Both the position numbers and the translations under genes were made by a program. This document shows, piece by piece, positions 1-7,026 of a stretch of 16,890 nt of DNA (the first letter of the stretch is position 1; each line of letters opens with the position of its first letter). The notes under the pieces were generated by a model. The model ran no database searches. It saw nothing but the letters and a program-made list of their open reading frames with translations, and was not told where the DNA came from. This DNA is from Microbacterium sp. p3-SID336 (GTDB lineage: Bacteria; Actinomycetota; Actinomycetes; Actinomycetales; Microbacteriaceae), in assembly GCF_025143365.1 (NCBI RefSeq), contig NZ_JALXPE010000076.1, positions 1-16,890 on the forward strand, in the 5' to 3' direction.

Positions 1-99
1 CCCCCTCTTCTGCGTTCCCGGGGTGCGCTGCATGCCGTTCCCGGCGCGTGCGGGATGCGGAGAGCGCTGATTCCCTGGGCGCTCAGCGGTCGAGGGGCG
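1..99. other. Non-coding tail downstream of the resolvase-like gene
   Basis: I see no gene here. It lies 3' of the minus-strand gene that stops at 100. A weak inverted repeat is present (CGCTGA at 65-70 and TCAGCG at 83-88, 12-nt loop). It has no T-tract, so it is only a poor terminator candidate. The window edge cuts the region. Confidence 0.4.
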
Positions 100-570
100 T
101 CAGCGCGCGGTCGCGTCGGCGAGGTGCCTGGCGTTGTGGTTCAGCACCTTGACGATGATGCCGTGGCGGCGCAGCTCGGCGACCGTGCGGGCGCCCTCCT
201 CACTGTCACGGCCGAGCGCGGCGATGGTCGCGACGACGAGCACGTCGCCCGCGTGCAGCGTTCCGATGAGCCGGGCGATCCGGTCGCTCCAGCTCTCCAG
301 GATGTCCGGCGCCGGGTGACGGAAGCCCTCGATGGGCACGCCGAAGCGCGTGAGGTCGGCGCGCTGCTCCACCACGGACGGCATGTCCTCGCGGGCGACG
401 ACGAGCCCGACCAGACGGGAGCCTGTCGGGCGGGCCAGCCAGAAGCTGCGGTTCTCCTGCAGCTCCGTGAAGCACTTCGGGCACTCCGCGGCCGCGTGCG
501 GCAGGTGCAGCGGGCTCGTCAGGGCCTCATCCACGGCCGCCGCGGCCACGGGGTCGATCGTCTCGCTCAT
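100..570 (-). CDS. Small resolvase-fold protein, catalytically degenerate, with a CxxC motif
   Basis: The product has 156 residues. The ATG at 570 is preceded by a strong ribosome site (GGAGGT about 5 nt upstream). Residues about 52-145 resemble the N-terminal catalytic domain of serine recombinases. The clearest block is about 98-145, with LHAGDVLVV, ALGRDSEE and VAELRRHGIIVKVL matching the family pattern around DxLxRL-GR and the following helix. Two key features are missing. The YARVS segment carrying the nucleophilic serine is replaced by VVARED, and the first arginine of DRLGR is replaced (AALGR), leaving R121. There is no DNA-binding C-terminal domain, and an N-terminal extension carries C30-x-x-C33. 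Active recombination is therefore unlikely. A structural or regulatory role is possible but unknown. It sits 108 bp downstream of the WXG-type operon, so co-transcription is uncertain. Confidence 0.75.
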   Translation of the reverse strand: MSETIDPVAAAAVDEALTSPLHLPHAAAECPKCFTELQENRSFWLARPTGSRLVGLVVAREDMPSVVEQRADLTRFGVPIEGFRHPAPDILESWSDRIARLIGTLHAGDVLVVATIAALGRDSEEGARTVAELRRHGIIVKVLNHNARHLADATAR

Positions 571-635
571 CGCGCACCTCCGACATCCATTGTGCCCTGT
601 CCGGCGCAGGCGTGGTGTCGCACGAGGTCGATCCT

Positions 636-676
636 GCGCGCACTGTCACGGCACGGCGGCGATCGGTCGTGCGCGC
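636..676 (-). terminator. Inverted repeat just after the WXG100-like gene
   Basis: A perfect 8-bp inverted repeat (GCGCGCAC at 636-643, GTGCGCGC at 669-676) with a 25-nt loop starts 2 nt after the stop codon of the minus-strand gene ending at 679. There is no U-tract. Actinobacteria often terminate at such hairpins without one, so this is a plausible but unproven 3' end of the operon. Confidence 0.35.
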
Positions 677-678
677 TC

Positions 679-960
679 TCAGGGGGTGCCGCTGCCGGCG
701 GCGCTCGTGAGCTCGGACTCCTGGGTCTCGAACGCGGTCGCGGCGTCGCGGGCGACGACGCCCGCACCGGCGGTCATGCTCTGCAGCTGCAGGAGCGAGC
801 CCTTGGCCCACATCGCCCACGTGTCGGCGGCGGCGGCGACGGCGGAGCTGCCGCAGGAGCCGAGCGCGAGGTCCACGTCGAGGCTCATCGCCCACGCGGT
901 GCTCTGCAGCGTGCTGCCGGTCGAGCCGACGGCGTCGGAGTCGAACTGGAGATCGGTCAT
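679..960 (-). CDS. WXG100-like small protein
   Basis: The product has 93 residues and looks like a helical hairpin. AAGGAG lies 7 nt before the ATG at 960, and that ATG overlaps the stop codon of the lipoprotein gene (ATGA, 957-960), which indicates translational coupling. Size, Ala/Ser/Thr content and a central turn fit the WXG100 (EsxA-like) family secreted by type VII systems. The turn reads SCGSSAVAAAADTW, so a Cys occupies the Trp position of W-x-G. Near the C-terminus FETQE resembles the YxxxD/E secretion signal with Phe for Tyr. The partner is probably the large WXG-domain protein of the same operon. This is a family-level call by eye; a generic actinobacterial helical protein is the alternative. 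Confidence 0.65.
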   Translation of the reverse strand: MTDLQFDSDAVGSTGSTLQSTAWAMSLDVDLALGSCGSSAVAAAADTWAMWAKGSLLQLQSMTAGAGVVARDAATAFETQESELTSAAGSGTP

Positions 961-1553
961 GACGGCTCCTTCACATCATCCGGAGAGTACGTCTCGGTGG
1001 GGTCGGGCAGCGGATCGAACAGGCCGACGCTCGCGTCGCTGAGGTCGCATTCCTCCGCCGTGGGCGCGGGCCCGGTAGCACGGCGGTTCTCGGTCCCGAC
1101 GACCCGGTACTCCTTGACCTCGCCGACGAGATTCTCGGGGACGTCGGGCTGGTCGGCCGTGAGGAACCAGTTGGTCGCCACGCACACGCGCACGACCGCT
1201 TGCGTGTCGCTCTCTTCATCGACGGCGAGCGGGATCATCGGCGTCGGACCGGGGAAGACCCCGAACTCCTCACGACGGGCCTCGCCGATCTGCGCGTTGT
1301 ACAGCTGTTGGGGGACCAAGGCCTCCGTGGTCTCCTCCAGCTCCTTGGCGGTGTAGTCGCGGGTGACCCAGGCGGTGTTCAGCGCGAGGTCCGAGGCGCG
1401 CACCGCCTGCACCCAGGGGCTCTCCTCGAGCTCCCCCGAGGGCGCACCGTCCTGCCAGGCCACCTCGGGTGCTTCGACGCTCGGCGCCGGGGTGCATCCC
1501 ACGAGAGCGATACCGACGACGATGAGCGCCGCCCCTGCGTGCTTCCGCTGCAT
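957..1553 (-). CDS. Small secreted lipoprotein of the WXG operon
   Basis: The product has 198 residues. The ATG at 1553 follows an AAGGA site about 9 nt upstream and lies only 2 nt after the stop of the large WXG-domain gene. The reading frame remains open far upstream, but only this start gives a proper signal. A short basic N-terminus (MQRKH) and a hydrophobic stretch lead to the lipobox L17-V-G-C20, so the mature protein should be lipid-anchored outside the membrane. The mature part is acidic, with one later Cys in RVCVATNWF and one in EECDLSD that may form a disulfide. I do not recognise a domain. Its tight placement between two WXG-type genes suggests it works at the cell surface with those proteins. 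The end overlaps the next start by ATGA. Confidence 0.8.
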   Translation of the reverse strand: MQRKHAGAALIVVGIALVGCTPAPSVEAPEVAWQDGAPSGELEESPWVQAVRASDLALNTAWVTRDYTAKELEETTEALVPQQLYNAQIGEARREEFGVFPGPTPMIPLAVDEESDTQAVVRVCVATNWFLTADQPDVPENLVGEVKEYRVVGTENRRATGPAPTAEECDLSDASVGLFDPLPDPTETYSPDDVKEPS

Positions 1554-1555
1554 TC

Positions 1556-3844
1556 TCAATGTCCTTCTGCCCACGAGGTGTTCGCCTCGACGCCGCGCTG
1601 ATAGTCGCGGAACAGCTCTCCGACGAGTTCCTCCACCTGCGCCGGGGAGAGACCCTCGGTCAACCCGACCTGTTCCAGGGTGAGAGCGAACGCCTGTCGG
1701 GCTGCGTTCTCGCGACCCTCGGCGTTGTTCTCCTGCTCCTGCAACAGTACTTCGTGGTTGTTGCCCCAGGTCGCCGCCGCCTGTCCGGAAGCCGCGTCCG
1801 TGAGCTGGCCCATGGCGAAATCCTGGACGTCGTCGAGCAGCGAGACGCCACCTTCCACCAGGAGGTCGCCCGCCATCGGGATCGGGATGAGCCCCACGAC
1901 CGTGGCGACACCGTCGATCGCCGCCTGCACGGCCGCGTCGTGGCGCGTGGCCTCGGCGAGTGCCGCACCAGCGGGCGATCCGTCGATCCACCCCTGGAGC
2001 TCGATGACGCGCTCCATCAGGTCGGACTTGAGGTCTCCAGGGGGCGCCTGCTCGGCGAGCGCGACCAAGGCATCCTGATACTGGCCGACCGACTGCGCCA
2101 TGACCGCGGCACCCGCAGACGGAGTCTCTCCGTCGCTCCAGGTGGCAGTGCCCAGCAGCTGCGCCAGCACGTCGAGCTGCACGTTCGGAATCGCCCGCGG
2201 TCCCTCGTCCATCCCGATCAGGATGTTCATTCCGAAGGGATCGGTCCGCCCGGCGTTGCTGTCGCTCATGGCCTCGGAGAAGTAGGGCACGGAGAGCGAG
2301 ATGCCCTCGGCGAGCCGGACCTGGCCGATGCTGGTCAGGTTCTCCGGCAGGAAGCTCTCGTTCCCGGTGAGCGCGTTCACGACCTGGGTCGTGAGGGTCG
2401 CCACGCGTTCCCAGGTCTCGGGGTTGTACGAGTGCATCGCGTCGGCAGGGCCGCCGGCCGCCTGCTGGGCACCGGCCCACAGCGCGCTCGGTCCCTCGAA
2501 GCCGTCGCCGGCGCCGTTCGCGCTCCAGTCGCGCTCTCCGTACCAGTACTCGACGCGCCCGGCGCCGAGGTCGCCGTCGCCGAACGGGTCGTCGTCGGTG
2601 GAGGTCAGCCAGTCGAGGGCCGCATCGGGGTAGGTGCCGAGGGTGGAGAAGATGCGTCCGGCGAGGTCGTCCACGCGGTTGCCGTCGAGCCCGGTCTGCT
2701 CGCCCTCCAGGAACGCGAGCAGGCGGCCGCCGGCGTTCGGCGAGGAGTCCGTCCAGCCGCCGTACTGCATGCTCATCGGGTCGCGCTCGATGGCATCGAT
2801 CTCGTCGGCCATGGCGACGGTGAGGTTCACGCCGAGCGGGTGGTTGCGCTCGTCGGAGAACAGGAAGCCGATCGCGGCCACCGCGCCGCCGCCGGTGGAC
2901 GAGGCGCCGGTGAGCATGCTCTCGGCGAAGTCCTTCGAGGTCGACGACGTCCAGATCTGGGAGCCGGTGGAGAGCCCGCCGCGGATCGAGGTGCCGAGTG
3001 CGAGGAGCGCCGCCGCCCCGGCCGCGTCCGCTCCGAGGGCCTCGTACCCGAGGTTGTTGATCATCGAGACGGTGTTCTCGCCGCCGGTCTCCAGGAAGAA
3101 CTGCGACATCACGAACGTGTCGTCGCCCCACACGTCGAAGAAGTCCTGCATCGCCTGGGTGTTCTCGTCGGTGATGTCGCCCTCGGCGATCTCGTCGGCG
3201 ATGTTGGCGAACGCGTCGCCCAGGTTGTCGTACGTCAGGTCGTCGATGTCGTCGATGCCCGCATAGCTCAGCGCCGACTGCATGGCGTCCCACCGCGGCG
3301 AGGCGGGCGGCGCCAGCGCGGCGACCAGCGCGTTGTCGGCGCTCTCGCGCTGCGTGGCGAGGTTGCGGAGCTGCTGTGCGGCCAGACGCATGTCGGCGAG
3401 CCCCGCCGTGGTGCCACTGGGCACCCAGAGGCCCGGCTGTAGCGTCGGAGTGGGCGCGTTGAACGTGTAGGTCGAGAGCGGGAACAGGCTCTCCTCCTGC
3501 TCGGCGGCCTTCCATGTGGCGTAGCCGGTCGCATACGCCTGGTGTGCCGCGGCCGTCGCGGTGCGGATGCGGTCCACCTCGGCGGCGTACGCGGTGAGGG
3601 CGGACTGCACGGCGGCGAACTCGGTCGTCAGCTCGCTGCACAGGGTCTGCGGCTTGGTCAGCGAGGTGCGGAAGGCGGCACCGGCGTCACCGGCCCACAC
3701 CTCCTCCGTGGTGCCGGTGGCGGCGTTCGACAGCGCCGAACGCACGGTCTCGGTCCCCGTGCTGCGGTGTCCCACGCGCGTCGCCGCATCGTTCACCGCG
3801 CTGGTGATCCCGCGCCCCGGATGCAGATCGTCCCACTGTGCCAT
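1556..3844 (-). CDS. Large WXG100-domain protein, DUF6571-like
   Basis: The product has 762 residues. The chosen start, MAQWDDLHPG at 3844, has an excellent ribosome site (GAGGAGGGG, 7 nt spacing). An upstream in-frame ATG at 3883 falls inside the probable promoter and is rejected. Residues about 1-105 form a WXG100-like helical domain: W50-A-G52 is followed by DAGAAF and a long second helix. Residues about 180-300 contain repeated F-x-x-W/G-D/E patterns (DFFDVWGDDTF, FFLETGGENT) of the kind found in large actinobacterial DUF6571 proteins. Near the C-terminus a hydrophobic Gly/Pro-rich segment (VVGLIPIPMAGDLLVEGG) is followed by a charged helix. No toxin nuclease or peptidase motif is recognisable at the end. 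It heads an operon with a lipoprotein and a small WXG-like protein. A type VII-exported surface protein is my inference. Confidence 0.75.
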   Translation of the reverse strand: MAQWDDLHPGRGITSAVNDAATRVGHRSTGTETVRSALSNAATGTTEEVWAGDAGAAFRTSLTKPQTLCSELTTEFAAVQSALTAYAAEVDRIRTATAAAHQAYATGYATWKAAEQEESLFPLSTYTFNAPTPTLQPGLWVPSGTTAGLADMRLAAQQLRNLATQRESADNALVAALAPPASPRWDAMQSALSYAGIDDIDDLTYDNLGDAFANIADEIAEGDITDENTQAMQDFFDVWGDDTFVMSQFFLETGGENTVSMINNLGYEALGADAAGAAALLALGTSIRGGLSTGSQIWTSSTSKDFAESMLTGASSTGGGAVAAIGFLFSDERNHPLGVNLTVAMADEIDAIERDPMSMQYGGWTDSSPNAGGRLLAFLEGEQTGLDGNRVDDLAGRIFSTLGTYPDAALDWLTSTDDDPFGDGDLGAGRVEYWYGERDWSANGAGDGFEGPSALWAGAQQAAGGPADAMHSYNPETWERVATLTTQVVNALTGNESFLPENLTSIGQVRLAEGISLSVPYFSEAMSDSNAGRTDPFGMNILIGMDEGPRAIPNVQLDVLAQLLGTATWSDGETPSAGAAVMAQSVGQYQDALVALAEQAPPGDLKSDLMERVIELQGWIDGSPAGAALAEATRHDAAVQAAIDGVATVVGLIPIPMAGDLLVEGGVSLLDDVQDFAMGQLTDAASGQAAATWGNNHEVLLQEQENNAEGRENAARQAFALTLEQVGLTEGLSPAQVEELVGELFRDYQRGVEANTSWAEGH

Positions 3845-3851
3845 GTCGTCG

Positions 3852-3860
3852 CCCCTCCTC
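3852..3860 (-). promoter_or_regulatory. Ribosome binding site of the large WXG gene
   Basis: GAGGAGGGG lies 7 nt upstream of the ATG at 3844. It decides this start over the upstream in-frame ATG at 3883, which has no comparable site. Confidence 0.8.
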
Positions 3861-3882
3861 GACGGTGCTCCCGTCCGCAGCA

Positions 3883-3888
3883 AATCTA
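3883..3888 (-). promoter_or_regulatory. -10-like hexamer upstream of the WXG operon
   Basis: TAGATT on the minus strand lies in the 113-bp gap between mdh and the large WXG gene. It would start a transcript about 7 nt further on, leaving a leader of roughly 30 nt that contains the ribosome site. I see no convincing -35 element 16-18 bp upstream. Confidence 0.35.
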
Positions 3889-3914
3889 CCGGGGGCCGCC
3901 GCGCCCGGGCGATG

Positions 3915-3936
3915 GGCAGAACTCCCCATGTCTGCC
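3915..3936 (-). terminator. Hairpin downstream of mdh
   Basis: GGCAGA and TCTGCC form a 6-bp stem with a 10-nt loop, 21 nt after the mdh stop. An overlapping alternative stem, ATGGG/CCCAT, uses part of the same sequence. There is no U-tract. The position between two same-strand transcription units suits a terminator, but the signal is modest. Confidence 0.35.
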
Positions 3937-3957
3937 GTCGCGCCAGGGATCAGCGCA

Positions 3958-4959
<1,002 letters not shown>

Positions 4960-4978
4960 CGACCGTCGACGCCCGGAG

Positions 4979-4984
4979 TACCCT
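4979..4984 (+). promoter_or_regulatory. -10 element for the zinc peptidase gene
   Basis: TACCCT is followed by 6 nt and the ATG at 4991, mirroring the mdh side of the same 43-bp divergent gap. A GGAG at 4975-4978 is about 12 nt from the ATG, too far for a typical ribosome site, so a leaderless start is the simpler reading. Confidence 0.4.
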
Positions 4985-4990
4985 CGACGC

Positions 4991-5875
4991 ATGACGTTCA
5001 ATCCCGATGCCGACCTCTCGGGCAACACCACGCGCCGCCGCGGCCGCACCGCCGCCATCGCCGGCGGCACAGGCATCGGCGTGCTCGGTCTGCTCGCGCT
5101 CCTCGCCGGCCCCCTGCTGGGCATCGACCTCAGCGGTCTCGTCGGCGGCGGCGCCCCGGGCGGCGGCAGCGAGCCCGCGGGCGGCACGGCGATCGAGAAC
5201 TGCGAGACCGGCGCGGATGCGAACGCCGACGTGGACTGCCGGATGGCCGGAGCGCAGGTCGCGCTCGACGCGTTCTGGGAGGACAACGTGGAGGGGTACC
5301 GCGCCCCGCAGATGATCGTCGTCGACGGCGCGACGTCCACGCAGTGCGGCACGGCCTCCAACGCGGTCGGCCCGTTCTACTGCCCGCCCGAAGAAGGCGT
5401 GTACGTCGACCCGACCTTCTTTCAGCTGATGCAGCAGCAGTTCGGCGCCTCCGCCGGAGATCTGGCGCAGCTGTACATCGTGGGGCACGAGTGGGGGCAC
5501 CACATCCAGAACATCACGGGCACGATGACGGAGTACCCCAACAACGGCACCGGTCCGGGCAGCAACGGGGTGCGCATGGAGCTGCAGGCAGACTGCTACG
5601 CCGGCGCCTGGCTCGGTCGCATGACCGAGCAGACGGACGCCGACGGCGACCCGTACCTGGAGAAGCCCACCGAGACGCAGATCGAGGACGCCCTGAACGC
5701 GGCGGCGGCCGTCGGCGACGACCACATCCAGGAGCAGTCGGGCATGGTGAACCCGGAGAGCTGGACGCACGGTTCCAGCGAGCAGCGGCAGCGCTGGTTC
5801 GCGGAGGGGTACCAGAACGGGCTGGACGCGTGCGGCCAGGTGTTCACGCTTCCCGCCGCGCAGCTCGACCCGTAG
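4991..5875 (+). CDS. Membrane-anchored neutral zinc metallopeptidase (YpfJ-like)
   Basis: The 294-residue protein matches the putative neutral zinc metallopeptidase family (Pfam Zn_peptidase, YpfJ-like). An N-terminal basic stretch (TRRRGR) and one hydrophobic helix (about 20-45) predict a membrane anchor with the catalytic domain outside. This is followed by a Gly/Pro-rich linker. The zinc site is H166-E-x-x-H170 in VGHEWGHHIQN. The downstream E197 in MELQADCYAGAW is the likely third ligand. Cysteines in ENCETG, VDCRMAG, STQCGT, FYCPPE, ADCYAG and DACGQ suggest disulfides, consistent with an exported domain. The start at 4991 was chosen over the in-frame ATG at 4925 because the latter would overlap mdh coding sequence and put an unlikely peptide ahead of the anchor. 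The physiological substrate of this family is not established. Confidence 0.9.
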   Translation: MTFNPDADLSGNTTRRRGRTAAIAGGTGIGVLGLLALLAGPLLGIDLSGLVGGGAPGGGSEPAGGTAIENCETGADANADVDCRMAGAQVALDAFWEDNVEGYRAPQMIVVDGATSTQCGTASNAVGPFYCPPEEGVYVDPTFFQLMQQQFGASAGDLAQLYIVGHEWGHHIQNITGTMTEYPNNGTGPGSNGVRMELQADCYAGAWLGRMTEQTDADGDPYLEKPTETQIEDALNAAAAVGDDHIQEQSGMVNPESWTHGSSEQRQRWFAEGYQNGLDACGQVFTLPAAQLDP

Positions 5876-5915
5876 GCGGCTCGTCGCGGCTCCCGGTCTC
5901 GCGCAGGCGGTCGGA

Positions 5916-5921
5916 TACGGT
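5916..5921 (+). promoter_or_regulatory. Possible -10 element upstream of the iminopeptidase gene
   Basis: TACGGT lies in the 82-bp gap after the zinc peptidase gene. Initiation about 7 nt downstream would give a leader of about 30 nt ending in the purine-rich ribosome site at 5950-5955. No clear -35 box is seen, and read-through from the upstream gene is equally possible. Confidence 0.3.
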
Positions 5922-5957
5922 GGAGCAGGCAGGACCGCACGACCGGCTGGGGGGCCG

Positions 5958-6932
5958 ATGATGACGAACACCGAGGGGCTGTACCCGGAGATCGAGCCGT
6001 ACGAGACGGGTGAGCTGCTCGTCGGCGACGGCCACCGCATGTACTGGGAGGTCAGCGGCAACCCCGAGGGCAAGCCCGTGGTGTTCCTGCACGGCGGCCC
6101 TGGCAGCGGCACCTCTCCGTGGCAGCGGCGCTTCTTCGACCCCGAGGCCTACCGCATCGTGCTGCTCGATCAGCGCGGCTGCGGGCGCAGCACCCCGCAC
6201 GCGGGCGACCCCGACGCGGATCTGCGACACGTGACCACGGCCCATCTCATCGCGGACCTGGAGTTGCTGCGCAAGAACCTCGGCATCCGCGCCTGGCAGG
6301 TGTTCGGCGGCTCCTGGGGCAGCGCCCTGGCGCTCGCCTACGCGCAGGCGCATCCGGATGCGGTGACCGAGCTGATCCTGCGGGGTGTGTTCACCCTGCG
6401 TCGCGTCGAGCTGGAGTGGTTCTACGAGGGCGGCGCGGCGGCGCTGTTCCCCGACCTGTGGGAGGACTTCCTCGCGCAGATCCCGGTGCTCGAGCGCTCA
6501 CGGATGATCGAGGCGTACCACCGTCGGCTGTTCGACCCCGATCCCGCCGTGCACGAGCCCGCGGCGATCGCGTGGTCCCGGTGGGAGGCGGCGACCGTGA
6601 CGCTGCGCCCGGACCCCGACCAGATCGCGGCGATGTCCGACCCGCGTCGTGCCACCGCGTTCGCGCGCATCGAGAACCACTTCTTCGTGCACGGCGGCTG
6701 GTGGGAGGAGGGCCAGCTGATCGCGGGCGTCGATGCGATCCGGCACATCCCCGCCGTGATCGTGCAGGGCCGCCACGACGTCGCGACGCCCATGATGACC
6801 GCGTGGGACCTGCATCGCGCCTGGCCCGAGGCCGAGTTCGTCGTGGTCGACGATGCGGGGCACTCCGCGACCGAGCCGGGGATCAGCGCGGCACTGCGCG
6901 CGGCGACCGACCGGTTCCGCCCCGAGGCCTGA
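5958..6932 (+). CDS. pip: Proline iminopeptidase (alpha/beta hydrolase, family S33)
   Basis: The 324-residue cytoplasmic enzyme should remove N-terminal proline from peptides. It shows the typical S33 prolyl aminopeptidase signatures: the oxyanion-hole motif HGGPGSGTS, LDQRGCGRSTPH, the nucleophile elbow GGSWGS with S119, the cap-region block ELEWFYEGGAAALFPDLW, D274 in QGRHDVATP and H302 in DAGHSA. These complete the Ser-Asp-His triad. Length is the usual 310-330 residues. Two adjacent ATGs (5958 and 5961) follow a G-rich ribosome site, and either may be used. It may read through from the metallopeptidase gene 82 bp upstream. Together the two would make a peptide-handling pair, but that link is only inferred from position. 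It converges on the aldehyde dehydrogenase gene. Confidence 0.93.
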   Translation: MMTNTEGLYPEIEPYETGELLVGDGHRMYWEVSGNPEGKPVVFLHGGPGSGTSPWQRRFFDPEAYRIVLLDQRGCGRSTPHAGDPDADLRHVTTAHLIADLELLRKNLGIRAWQVFGGSWGSALALAYAQAHPDAVTELILRGVFTLRRVELEWFYEGGAAALFPDLWEDFLAQIPVLERSRMIEAYHRRLFDPDPAVHEPAAIAWSRWEAATVTLRPDPDQIAAMSDPRRATAFARIENHFFVHGGWWEEGQLIAGVDAIRHIPAVIVQGRHDVATPMMTAWDLHRAWPEAEFVVVDDAGHSATEPGISAALRAATDRFRPEA

Positions 6933-6948
6933 ACCCGCGACGGTCCGC

Positions 6949-7014
6949 GGCCTGATCGCGCCGCAGACCGGGCCTGATCGCGCCGCCTGCCGGGCCCGAG
7001 CGCGCCGCCGACCG
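6949..7014. repeat. Three tandem 22-bp repeats in a convergent intergenic spacer
   Basis: Three back-to-back 22-bp units occupy 6949-6970, 6971-6992 and 6993-7014. All begin GGCC and share the core GCGCCGC at unit positions 10-16. Units 1 and 2 differ at three positions (17-19). Units 2 and 3 differ at four. The array fills most of the 94-bp gap between the iminopeptidase and aldehyde dehydrogenase stop codons. It is flanked by an imperfect inverted repeat (CGGTCCGCGG at 6941-6950 and CCGCGGTCCG at 7012-7021, one mismatch). It could act as a bidirectional transcript end or a protein-binding array. Confidence 0.85.
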
Positions 7015-7026
7015 CGGTCCGGACGG

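Noticed and set aside
65..88. Terminator hairpin downstream of the resolvase-like gene
   Set aside because: The stem is only 6 bp with a 12-nt loop and no T-tract, so it is too weak to list as a terminator.
100..570. Active resolvase or transposon-borne recombinase
   Set aside because: The catalytic serine segment and DNA-binding domain are missing, and no inverted repeats or res-like sites are seen around it.
1559..3442. 627-codon open frame on the plus strand opposite the large WXG gene
   Set aside because: The composition is typical of a shadow frame, and the minus-strand frame has a strong ribosome site, a WXG motif and an operon context.
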